A DNA stretch of 16,066 nt from JAYWIG01 sp043789035 (GCA_043789035.1 JAYWIG010000075.1:1-16066); one strand, 5' to 3'; numbered from the stretch's first letter, positions 1-6,310 are shown. Notes: generated from the letters alone by a model not told the origin. Made by a program: numbers and translations.

Positions 1-1
1 T

Positions 2-403
2 GCGCGCATCATGAAAGAGGAAATTTTTGGCCCAGTGCTTCCCGTGATTAGCTACAGCAATATTGATGACGTGATCTCAACAATAAACGCTGGCCCAAAA
101 CCTTTATCGTTATATGTTTATAGCAAAACAGATGAGGTTGTCGACAAAGTGTTAACGCAGACGGCTTCAGGCGGTGCCTGCGTTAACCACGCGGTGATTC
201 AGTTTTTGCATAGCAGATTGCCGTTCGGTGGCATTAATAATTCTGGCATAGGTAATGCCCATGGCCACTATGGATTCAAAGCATTCAGCCATGAGCGGGG
301 TGTCGTCCGCACTCAGTTCTCGTTGGCGGCAGCACTAATTCGTGCGGGTGAGGCTAGCCCAGCAGTTCGAAAGGTGCTGAAGTCTTTGATGAAAATTGTT
401 TAA
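2..403 (+). CDS. Aldehyde dehydrogenase, class 3 type (C-terminal part, 5' end outside window)
   Basis: The frame is open from base 2 and enters from outside the window; 133 C-terminal residues are visible. An internal ATG at 11 is not a credible start because it lies inside a conserved block. The segment EEIFGPVLPV is the conserved ALDH cofactor-binding motif (E-x-F-G-P). The later PFGGINNSGIGNAHGHYGF block, followed by FSHERGV, is typical of the class 3 / coniferyl-aldehyde-dehydrogenase branch (ALDH3, CalB), which oxidises aliphatic or aromatic aldehydes with NAD(P)+. The catalytic cysteine and most of the Rossmann fold lie upstream and cannot be checked. The protein ends with a basic, hydrophobic helix-like tail (RKVLKSLMKIV). 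Its stop codon overlaps by 4 bp the stop codon of the convergent hydrolase gene. The substrate cannot be inferred from this fragment. Confidence 0.9.
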   Translation, partial: ARIMKEEIFGPVLPVISYSNIDDVISTINAGPKPLSLYVYSKTDEVVDKVLTQTASGGACVNHAVIQFLHSRLPFGGINNSGIGNAHGHYGFKAFSHERGVVRTQFSLAAALIRAGEASPAVRKVLKSLMKIV

Positions 404-1248
404 GCCTTGAACGATTTCAGTTTCAGAAAATTTAGTACCGCATTGGCGCAGCGCTTAGGTTCTTCGAACGGAATCAGGTGGCTACCTTCGATGACTTCGA
501 GCTGACCTCGAAATAGGTTGTAAGTCTTCTGTCGCCCAGCCAAACCCACTTCAATTGAGTTGCTGCCTGCAATGAAGAATGGCGAAATGTTCTTTTCTCT
601 CAGGTAGTAGAGTGCCTGTACTGCCTCTGCTGCGGTGGTGTAGGCATAAATATCACTTTCGACTTGGCGGGGAACAGTGAGCTCGAAGCTGCCATCGTTA
701 ATTTTCGTTAAGGCATGGCTTGTAAAGTCTTTCAATACTCCGCTATGCCAGCCTTGGGTGAATGGTTTTGCGGCAAAAAAACGAGTGGCTTCCTCAATCG
801 TCGACCATTGGTATCGACGTTTGGCGGCGATTGGGGCAGGGCCTCCTTTTGTTGATAGCGACGTGGCTTGAAGTGTTTTAAGCAATAAGCCTCGCCAACC
901 AAGTGGAACCGGGGAGTCAATCAGTACGATTGCGCCAAGAGCGTTTTGAAAGTCGAACGTTTGTTCGATGGTTTTTTTTGCCGCCATCATTTGCAGGTAA
1001 CCACCCATGGAGTGGCCTACTAAATGCAATTTCTCGCCTTTAGCTAGTCGTTCTGAATTTTCATTGATCAATAGCTCGATACGAGCAATGGCCTGATCAC
1101 GCATCGTGAACCATCTTTGCTGAGGTGGGCAATTGATAGGCGATGTTAGAAGTGGTTCTTCGAACACTGAGGTGGCGTTTCTCAAACAGTCTAAAAACTG
1201 TGTATAGCAGCCAGCAGGAAAGCCATTGCCGTGGAGAAAATAAATCAT
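400..1248 (-). CDS. Alpha/beta hydrolase, last gene of the lexA-imu cluster
   Basis: This 282-residue protein begins with a strand and the oxyanion-loop motif HGNGFPAGCY (residues 6-15). It has a clear nucleophile elbow GHSMGG with Ser80. The likely catalytic histidine is His257 in GSHLIPFEEP. The usual acid-loop aspartate is not obvious: the corresponding loop reads FIAGSNSIEVGLAGR, so a glutamate may serve. This matches, from memory, a betaproteobacterial family with HGNGFPA, GHS-GG and a G-x-x-S-x-E loop. It has no signal peptide and is probably cytoplasmic; the substrate is unknown, with an esterase or lipase-like role possible. The gene follows imuB by 24 bp on the same strand, so it is probably co-transcribed with the SOS cassette. 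Its stop overlaps that of the aldehyde dehydrogenase. The upstream SD is weak (AAAGAATAG). Confidence 0.85.
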   Translation of the reverse strand: MIYFLHGNGFPAGCYTQFLDCLRNATSVFEEPLLTSPINCPPQQRWFTMRDQAIARIELLINENSERLAKGEKLHLVGHSMGGYLQMMAAKKTIEQTFDFQNALGAIVLIDSPVPLGWRGLLLKTLQATSLSTKGGPAPIAAKRRYQWSTIEEATRFFAAKPFTQGWHSGVLKDFTSHALTKINDGSFELTVPRQVESDIYAYTTAAEAVQALYYLREKNISPFFIAGSNSIEVGLAGRQKTYNLFRGQLEVIEGSHLIPFEEPKRCANAVLNFLKLKSFKA

Positions 1249-1272
1249 CTATTCTTTGTTTTTAAAAAGCGC

Positions 1273-2781
1273 TTATCCGAAGCGGCCTTGCATGAACCAG
1301 CCCGGCTCTATATTTTGCTTATGATTGCCGCGCTCGCGATAAATCCAGTACAAATTGTTTTGGATGTCTTCAGCAATAAAGTAATCGCGTTGAATGAAAT
1401 GATTATCCCACCAACCACCCTCTATACGTTCTGGCCCTGCAAGAAGTTGCAAAGCACCTTGCCAAAAAGGGCGTTGATTTCTTTCCTCTAACGGTTGTGG
1501 CTTGGCTAGCAACCAAAGAGGCCTAGGTAGGCTATGTGCTTGAGGCGTTGCTATATATTCAGCATCTGGCTCTTTAGCACTTAAGCTTTTGTTGGTCGTG
1601 ATCTCGAAATTGTGCAAAACAAATGCAGATTCTGGCCGGTAGTCGGGATTGAGTTTGATCTTCTGCACTTGGTTTGCGCCGAGCCGAGCTTGTAATTTTT
1701 CGACTAAGCGCCCCAGATTTTGTTGCGCAGTTTGGGGCAACATAAACAAATGCCCCGTTGCACTTGGCAGAACATGCACATCGGTGCAGTGCAACTGCAA
1801 TGTGTGTGCCGGTGCTCGGAGCTGGAGGACATTGAGCTTTTCTCTGAGTAAATCGCTTAAGCGTGCAATTTCTCTGGTGGGTTCGCTAAAGTGAATCTCG
1901 AAAACTGTTGGCAGTGAAAGTTTAGGGCCTCTATCATCATGCTCCGCGATCAGCTCAAAAGCCTTGACAGCACAGTGCCTTGCCGATAACCAACCTGCTA
2001 GCTCAACCAACATACGCTTGGCAGCAAATAACAAGGCTTCCGATGTTTCAACCTGCGCCATTAGTTCGAGTTTGCTGTGAAACTCTAAGGGTGCTTCGAA
2101 GTACTCTCTAGGATCGGGAGTTTTCCCTAAGGCTTTATCGATCTCTTCTAAGACGCCTTTACCAAAGCGGCGACTCAAACCCGCACGAGGTAGTTGCACA
2201 ATGTCTTTTAAGTTATGAGCACCAATTGCGTTCAGTGCACTTAAATGTTGGCTAGCTTGGGGGAATAATGAGAGAGGCATTTCACTTAATCGTCGGTTTA
2301 AGTGCGCCGACTGATCGGCCACGATGCCATTGCAATGTTGTGCCAGTAGCCAAGCGCCAAGAGGGGTTGTTGTGCAAGCGAGTTGAGCGCTAAAGCCAAG
2401 TGAGTCGAGCCCAGTTTTAATCAGGGAGAGTAGATTTTCTAGACCCTTAAACAGCCGCAAGCTAGGTTCTATTTCCATCACTAAGCCTTTGGCTTCAAGG
2501 CTCATTTCAATGCTCACACAAGGCGTGAATTGCAAAGCCCATGTAGCCACCTGCATGACCGCTTCTTGCTCTTTAGTAATGCTGCGATCAAGTAGAGCAA
2601 CATCAGGAGCTAAGGCGAGAGCGGTAGCGCGTTTAATGCCGCTGTGCACGCCGAGTGCTTGGGCTGCTTTGCTTGCTATGAGTACTTTATGCTTGTCGCA
2701 AATGGCCAGTTGTAAATCAACTGTTGTACGCTGAAATACTTCGAGTGGCAGCAAATGCAGATAGAGAGCGCACCAAAGCAT
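1273..2781 (-). CDS. imuB: ImuB, catalytically inactive Y-family polymerase homologue of the SOS mutasome
   Basis: This 502-residue DinP/UmuC-like protein starts MLWCALYLHLLPLEV, the usual ImuB N-terminus. ImuB is the adaptor of the ImuA-ImuB-ImuC (DnaE2) translesion mutasome. The catalytic acidic residues of active Y-family polymerases are absent: no Asp in the first strand (ALYLHLLPLEVF), and the SxDE region is replaced by SIEMSLEAKGLVMEIEPSLRLFKG-like sequence around residues 90-113. The middle contains the HhH-like region LSALNAIGAHNLKDIVQLPRAG (about 180-201) followed by RRFG. The C-terminus has YRPESAF (381-387) and ends with the ImuB-typical YWIYRERG and WFMQGRFG. The region where clamp-binding QxxLxLF motifs often occur reads TGHLFML (342-348), a degenerate match. 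The gene lies 24 bp downstream of the HhH gene and 24 bp upstream of the hydrolase, with no clear SD. The assignment is firm; the function is from family knowledge. Confidence 0.93.
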   Translation of the reverse strand: MLWCALYLHLLPLEVFQRTTVDLQLAICDKHKVLIASKAAQALGVHSGIKRATALALAPDVALLDRSITKEQEAVMQVATWALQFTPCVSIEMSLEAKGLVMEIEPSLRLFKGLENLLSLIKTGLDSLGFSAQLACTTTPLGAWLLAQHCNGIVADQSAHLNRRLSEMPLSLFPQASQHLSALNAIGAHNLKDIVQLPRAGLSRRFGKGVLEEIDKALGKTPDPREYFEAPLEFHSKLELMAQVETSEALLFAAKRMLVELAGWLSARHCAVKAFELIAEHDDRGPKLSLPTVFEIHFSEPTREIARLSDLLREKLNVLQLRAPAHTLQLHCTDVHVLPSATGHLFMLPQTAQQNLGRLVEKLQARLGANQVQKIKLNPDYRPESAFVLHNFEITTNKSLSAKEPDAEYIATPQAHSLPRPLWLLAKPQPLEERNQRPFWQGALQLLAGPERIEGGWWDNHFIQRDYFIAEDIQNNLYWIYRERGNHKQNIEPGWFMQGRFG

Positions 2782-2805
2782 GTGAGGCTATTCGCTTAAT
2801 AGCGA

Positions 2806-3114
2806 TTAATTAGCTAATTCAACATAGGCTTTTTGTTGCAGCTTATGTTTACGTTCATCGGTAAATACCCACCACGATTGGGGCGCTTGGCCTTGCATAT
2901 AACGAATTGCAGAAATGAATACCTCGATCACGCAAGGATCATGGCGCTTGCCTGTTACTGCACACAGCGTTTGATAAAGCGAATAAGCATCTTGTTTTTT
3001 TAAATCTACAGGCTTTTGAATACCAACTAAGCGTAAGTTTGCGGCAATCGATGGGCAAACATTCGGTAGTTGTTCAAGCCGCTGACATTCAGTGGGCAGT
3101 GGTATGAATTTCAT
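2806..3114 (-). CDS. Small helix-hairpin-helix protein, Cdd1 / 'mitomycin resistance' family, inside the imu cassette
   Basis: This 102-residue protein starts at the ATG at 3114. The frame is open further upstream to 3243, but that part only shadows imuA. Residues 16-32 (LPNVCPSIAANLRLVGI) form a helix-hairpin-helix DNA-binding motif. Downstream are LY-TLC (47-51), TGKRHDPCV (54-62) and a WWVFTDERK block (81-89). Together these match the Cdd1 family (Pfam PF11731), often annotated 'pathogenicity locus' or 'mitomycin resistance protein'; the biochemical role is not established. The hairpin position usually held by glycine is Cys20, and a second cysteine is Cys61. The start lies inside the 3' end of imuA (26-bp overlap) and the stop is 24 bp before imuB. 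This suggests co-expression in the SOS operon and possible translational coupling to imuA; no separate SD is visible. Confidence 0.85.
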   Translation of the reverse strand: MKFIPLPTECQRLEQLPNVCPSIAANLRLVGIQKPVDLKKQDAYSLYQTLCAVTGKRHDPCVIEVFISAIRYMQGQAPQSWWVFTDERKHKLQQKAYVELAN

Positions 3115-3841
3115 GATGAATGTTGTGTGACGAATTTTGTAATGAAGGGTGGTACAAAGTTGGGTGGCTATGTACGGAAGCGGCAGGTTTAACGCTGGGC
3201 TTGAGTTGAATGGCAGCCATAGGTTGCGGAAGATCGAGCACAATGGGTTGCGCGATTACTGGCCCACGGCGTTTGAGTAAATGGACCGCGACTTTTTGAT
3301 CTGCTTTTGCTTGCAATAACAAACGTAATGGAGCGGGCGATGACTCGAACTGCGCACTTAAAGGGCGGAATAAAAACACTGGGCCTTGTGCCGTATTTGC
3401 AGCTAATTGCATTCGACGCAAATGTGCAGGTTGTGCTTTCGGTAGCCAAGCTAGTAGCGCACCAAAGCTGGCACTTTTTAAGGTTTGCTCAACTGCCCAC
3501 AGACGGTCAGCCGCTTGATTGGCTTGAATGACTAATACATGTGCTAAATCGAGGCCGAAGCTGGCTAAGGCTGGTCCGTAGGGAATGTGAGGTGCGCCTA
3601 AAAAAATAACAGTTTTTTTATCTCTTGTGAGCTGCCTAAGCGCAGGTATGAGTAACCTGATTTCGCCAATGCCAGATTCCCGGGCAATGAGTTCTGTGAC
3701 AACGCCTGTTGGCCAGCCATTGCCAGGCAACTCAGCGTCGAGTTTTTTAAAATAGCTACTGACGCAAGGCGCTGCGAACGAGCCTAATTGATCGGCTCGC
3801 CATAAGCTGGAATGAATTGCGGTGGACGTTGGCGCTAGCAT
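3089..3841 (-). CDS. imuA: ImuA, SOS mutasome accessory protein
   Basis: This 250-residue RecA/SulA-like protein carries the proteobacterial ImuA signature. DAELPGNGWPTGVVTELI (35-52) and GIGEIRLLIPALRQL (58-72) precede an APHIPYGPAL-GLDL block (83-99) that replaces the nucleotide-handling region of RecA. No Walker A motif (GxxxxGKT) is visible, consistent with ImuA being a RecA-related protein that lacks canonical ATP binding. In the family it works with ImuB and ImuC in damage-induced mutagenesis. The C-terminal 40 residues are low complexity and His/Ser rich (SLQNSSHNIHHEIHTTAH) and look poorly conserved; the next gene starts inside this stretch. The gene begins 20 bp after the lexA stop. 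The ATG at 3841 has no good SD, which suggests coupling to lexA translation. Confidence 0.92.
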   Translation of the reverse strand: MLAPTSTAIHSSLWRADQLGSFAAPCVSSYFKKLDAELPGNGWPTGVVTELIARESGIGEIRLLIPALRQLTRDKKTVIFLGAPHIPYGPALASFGLDLAHVLVIQANQAADRLWAVEQTLKSASFGALLAWLPKAQPAHLRRMQLAANTAQGPVFLFRPLSAQFESSPAPLRLLLQAKADQKVAVHLLKRRGPVIAQPIVLDLPQPMAAIQLKPSVKPAASVHSHPTLYHPSLQNSSHNIHHEIHTTAH

Positions 3842-3861
3842 GATGAAAATAGCTTGTATGT

Positions 3862-4518
3862 TTACTGAAAGTTTTGTGCGTTACGTACGAGGCCTACTGC
3901 TAAACCTTCAATGGCGAAGTCTTGATCTCGTTCATCGAGTACGATAGGTTTGAACTCTGGGTTTTCAGGCAACAATTCAATGACACCGGCGCGACGACGG
4001 AAACGTTTAACGGTAACGTCGCTACCGACCCGAGCCACAATAATCTGCCCGTTGCGAGCATCTTGGGTGCGCCTAACCGCCAGCAAGTCGCCCTCCAAGA
4101 TGCCCGCATCGCGCATACTCATACCTCGAACTTTTAAAAGATAATCGGGTTTTTCACTAAACAAGGTTGGATCAATGGCATAGCTTGCTTCGATGTGCTC
4201 TTGCGCCAAAATAGGGCTGCCTGCAGCCACGCGCCCTATAAGGGGCAGCGACAGTGCAACCCGCACAGCACTATGCAACAAGCTTTCGTCATGATCACCA
4301 TTTGGCATAAATTTCAGCTTAATACCTCTGGAAGTACCGGAAGTAAGCTCAATCATTCCTTTCCGAGCAATCGCTTTTAAGTGTTCTTCTGCAGCATTGG
4401 CGGATTTAAACCCAAGTTTCGCAGCAATTTCTGCCCGCGTCGGTGGAAAGCCCGTATCGGCAATATGCTTTTTAATAAGCGCTAATATTTCTTGTTGCCT
4501 AGCGGTAAGATCTCGCAT
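3862..4518 (-). CDS. lexA: LexA, SOS repressor / self-cleaving protease
   Basis: This is a full-length LexA of 218 residues. The N-terminal winged helix-turn-helix opens with LTARQQEILALIKKHI, and the recognition part is PPTRAEIAAKLGFKSANAAEEHL (about 25-47). The linker leads to the autocleavage site Ala99-Gly100 in GRVAAGSP. The C-terminal S24 peptidase domain has the nucleophile Ser134 (RGMSM) and general base Lys171 (TVKRF). When RecA filaments form on single-stranded DNA, LexA cleaves itself and SOS genes are derepressed. It is the first gene of the cluster lexA-imuA-HhH-imuB-hydrolase. A perfect SOS box lies 50 bp upstream of its ATG, so it probably represses itself and the whole operon. 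A moderate SD-like sequence, GCGAGG, is 9 bp before the ATG. Confidence 0.98.
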   Translation of the reverse strand: MRDLTARQQEILALIKKHIADTGFPPTRAEIAAKLGFKSANAAEEHLKAIARKGMIELTSGTSRGIKLKFMPNGDHDESLLHSAVRVALSLPLIGRVAAGSPILAQEHIEASYAIDPTLFSEKPDYLLKVRGMSMRDAGILEGDLLAVRRTQDARNGQIIVARVGSDVTVKRFRRRAGVIELLPENPEFKPIVLDERDQDFAIEGLAVGLVRNAQNFQ

Positions 4519-4549
4519 TAGGTGCCTCGCTTTGTAGTTTTCGAAATAA

Positions 4550-4565
4550 CTGTATAAAAACCAAT
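4550..4565. promoter_or_regulatory. Possible second, degenerate LexA operator (half site)
   Basis: CTGTATAAAAACCAAT has an intact left half (CTGTATAAAA) but a poor right half (CAAT instead of ACAG). It begins 18 bp before the perfect SOS box and lies closer to lexA. E. coli lexA has two tandem boxes, so a weak cooperative second site is plausible but unproven. Confidence 0.35.
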
Positions 4566-4567
4566 GC

Positions 4568-4583
4568 CTGTATTTTTATACAG
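4568..4583. promoter_or_regulatory. SOS box (LexA operator)
   Basis: CTGTATTTTTATACAG is a perfect CTGT-N8-ACAG operator with an AT-rich centre, the E. coli-type LexA consensus also used in betaproteobacteria. It lies in the 100-bp divergent gap between lexA and the Bug-family gene, 50 bp upstream of the lexA ATG and 35 bp upstream of the other gene's ATG. Autoregulation of lexA is the expected role. Confidence 0.93.
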
Positions 4584-4618
4584 TTAAATTGTTTCTGCAA
4601 GCGATTTTATAAAAAATA

Positions 4619-5629
4619 ATGAGGAGACGTGTTTTGAAGCCTATTAGCTCTAGTTCTTTTGTAATTTTTTCAGCAGTGGCCGTTGTTACGGTTTTTTCTG
4701 CGATTAACGCCAAGGTTGCCTTGGCCCAATCGACAGGTGCTTATCCCAATCGCCCTGTGACATTGATTGTCCCTTGGCCTCCTGGAGGCTCTACAGATAG
4801 GCATTTACGGGCGTTGGCTGAGGCAACGTCTAAGCACTTGGGGCAGCCAATACTGGTAGTCAATCAACCTGGGGCGGGGGGCACGTTGGGGCCTGGCAAT
4901 ATGTCGCAAATAGCGAAGCCTGACGGCTACACTTTGGCTCAATTCCCCATGGGCATGTTGCGCCTTCCGCACATGCAAAAAACCGTTTGGGATCCTATTA
5001 AAGATTTCACGCCAATCATTGGAGTGACTGGCTATACCTTTGGCGTTGTTGTGCGTGCTGACTCTCCTTTCAAAACATTTAAGGAATATCTAGAAGCTGC
5101 AAAGCTAAAGCCCAATGCAGTGAACTACGGTTCAACGGGTATTGGAACTTCTCCCCACCTATTAATGGAGGAAGTGGCGGACAAAGCAAAAGTGGCGCTT
5201 AACCATGTGCCGTTTAAGGGTAATGCTGACCTTGTTCAAGCTTTGATGGGCGGGCATGTGCAAGCGCAAAGTGATGCAACAGGTTGGGGGCCTTACGTGA
5301 ATGACGGGCGTATGCGTTTACTCGTCACTTTTGGTGAAAAACGAACTAAGCGTTGGAATACTGTACCTACGGCTACTGAGTTGGGTTTGGATGTTATTTC
5401 AACGTCTCCTTACGGGATTGCCGGGCCAAAGGGCATGGAGCCCGCACTAGTGAAAACCATTCACGACGCCTTTAAGAAAGGTATGGAAGAAGCTGAGCAC
5501 CTGAAAGTGTTAGAGGCTCTCGATCAAGAGCCTTGGTATAAAAATACCGAAGATTACACAAAATGGGTACGGGACACGTTTCCGAAAGAGCGTGCTTTGG
5601 TCGAAAGGTTAGGGCTTGCGGGTAAGTAA
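4619..5629 (+). CDS. Bug-family (TctC-type) periplasmic solute-binding protein
   Basis: This 336-residue protein has a signal peptide with a basic n-region (MRRRVLK), a hydrophobic core around residues 13-30 and a likely cleavage site ALA|Q after residue 36. The mature part opens with YPNRPVTLIVPWPPGGSTD, followed by NQPGAGGTLG and KPDGYTL, the hallmark motifs of the tripartite tricarboxylate transporter receptor (Bug) family, very abundant in Burkholderiales. These proteins bind carboxylates or similar small molecules in the periplasm. No TctA/TctB membrane partner is nearby, so it is an orphan receptor and its ligand cannot be told from sequence. The ATG at 4619 has no SD. An in-frame TTG at 4634 has GAGGAG seven bases upstream and would give a signal peptide starting MKPISS, so the true start may be 4634. 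It is divergent from lexA and shares its SOS-box gap. Confidence 0.93.
   Translation: MRRRVLKPISSSSFVIFSAVAVVTVFSAINAKVALAQSTGAYPNRPVTLIVPWPPGGSTDRHLRALAEATSKHLGQPILVVNQPGAGGTLGPGNMSQIAKPDGYTLAQFPMGMLRLPHMQKTVWDPIKDFTPIIGVTGYTFGVVVRADSPFKTFKEYLEAAKLKPNAVNYGSTGIGTSPHLLMEEVADKAKVALNHVPFKGNADLVQALMGGHVQAQSDATGWGPYVNDGRMRLLVTFGEKRTKRWNTVPTATELGLDVISTSPYGIAGPKGMEPALVKTIHDAFKKGMEEAEHLKVLEALDQEPWYKNTEDYTKWVRDTFPKERALVERLGLAGK
4621..4626 (+). promoter_or_regulatory. Ribosome binding site supporting an alternative TTG start for the Bug-family gene
   Basis: GAGGAG lies just after the ATG at 4619 and seven bases before an in-frame TTG (4634-4636). As a strong Shine-Dalgarno sequence it would serve the TTG and not the ATG, so the start may be 15 bases further in than the ATG. 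Confidence 0.5.
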
Positions 5630-5835
5630 TTTGCTGTTATAAGCATAAATAACCACATTACCTTAGTGTCCTGAGCAGAACAAACTAGCTACTTTATTAA
5701 CTTTGTGGCACAGTACAGGTACGCTGGGCAAAGTGTATGATTTAAACGTATTAAGCACAGCGTGAGATGTATATTTACTTCTCGGTATTGCATTTTCTGG
5801 TCGCTTTTGACTTCTCTTAGGATTCCTGAGATGCA

Positions 5836-5856
5836 ATGATTGATGATGCTTTTTAG
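5836..5856 (+). CDS. Candidate leader minicistron (six codons) before the RNA-binding protein gene
   Basis: ATG at 5836 opens a six-codon frame (Met-Ile-Asp-Asp-Ala-Phe) ending in TAG at 5854-5856. It is preceded by AGGATTCCTGAG (5819-5830), which resembles an SD region. Its stop overlaps the AGGA (5855-5858) that serves the RRM gene at 5867. This layout could couple translation of the two, but a frame this short can arise by chance. Confidence 0.25.
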   Translation: MIDDAF

Positions 5857-5866
5857 GATTCTGTGG

Positions 5867-6310
5867 ATGAGCACCAAGATTTATGTGGGCAATTTGCCCT
5901 GGCGGGCTACCGATGCCCAACTTACCGAAATGTTTGCAGCACACGGTGAAGTGACTGAAGCGCGTATCGTTATGGATAGGGAAACAGGCCGCTCACGCGG
6001 TTTTGCTTTCGTTACTATGGCAAATGCACAAGCGGCACAAGCAGCAATTAACGCAATTAACGGCGTTTCTCTCGAAGGGCGCGCCCTTGTCGTTAACGAA
6101 GCTCGCGAGCAAACCGGTGGCGGTGGCTTCCGTGGTGGCGCAGGCGGCGGTGGCGGTGGTGGTGGCGGCGGAGGCGGTGGCTTTCGCGGCGGTGCTGGCG
6201 GCGGCGGTAACGGCGGCGGCGGCGGTGGATATCGTGGTGGCGGCGGCGGCGGCGGTGGTTACCGCGGCGGCGGCGGCGGTGGCGGCGGATACGGCGACGC
6301 ACGCGGCTAA
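5867..6310 (+). CDS. RRM-type RNA-binding protein with glycine-rich RGG-like tail
   Basis: This 147-residue protein has one RNA recognition motif: RNP2 is IYVGNL (5-10) and RNP1 is RGFAFV (44-49). After residue 83 it is almost pure glycine, punctuated by FRGG, YRGG and a final YGDARG. This is the architecture of bacterial single-RRM glycine-rich proteins (Rbp of cyanobacteria and proteobacteria), thought to act in RNA binding or as cold/stress-linked RNA chaperones. The ATG at 5867 is chosen because AGGA (5855-5858) lies eight bases upstream and the RRM begins directly after it. An upstream in-frame ATG at 5840 would add nine unconserved residues. The Gly tract is encoded by a GGC/GGT repeat. 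The gene stands alone between the Bug-family gene and convergent ETF-QO, with hairpins after its stop. Confidence 0.93.
   Translation: MSTKIYVGNLPWRATDAQLTEMFAAHGEVTEARIVMDRETGRSRGFAFVTMANAQAAQAAINAINGVSLEGRALVVNEAREQTGGGGFRGGAGGGGGGGGGGGGGFRGGAGGGGNGGGGGGYRGGGGGGGGYRGGGGGGGGYGDARG
6116..6300 (+). repeat. GGC/GGT-rich tract encoding the glycine-rich tail
   Basis: About 185 bases are dominated by GGC and GGT codons, with interspersed TTC-CGT, TTT-CGC or TAT-CGT (Phe/Tyr-Arg). The segment encoding GGFRGGAGGGG occurs twice and YRGGGGGGGG occurs twice, so the tract probably grew by slippage or unequal recombination. Long reading frames on the other frames and strand here are composition artefacts. 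Confidence 0.85.

Noticed and set aside
1231..1491. 86-residue plus-strand frame
   Set aside because: It is antisense to the conserved C-terminus of ImuB and the hydrolase start; no motif or RBS.
2808..2819. AATTAGCTAATT, a 12-bp perfect palindrome over the stop of the HhH gene
   Set aside because: It is short, AT-rich, without a loop or T run, and falls within an operon. Chance is the simplest explanation, although a protein-binding site cannot be excluded.
3189..3449. 86-residue minus-strand frame inside imuA
   Set aside because: It is in another frame of the same strand as the conserved imuA coding sequence, with no motif.
5736..5741. TATGAT as -10 box of the RRM gene promoter
   Set aside because: No acceptable -35 element sits 16-18 bp upstream, so the promoter could not be supported.
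5663..5944. 93-residue minus-strand frame upstream of the RRM gene
   Set aside because: It overlaps the RRM start antisense, is His/Lys-rich low-quality sequence and has no RBS or family signature. The 5630-5866 gap is treated as non-coding leader/promoter DNA.
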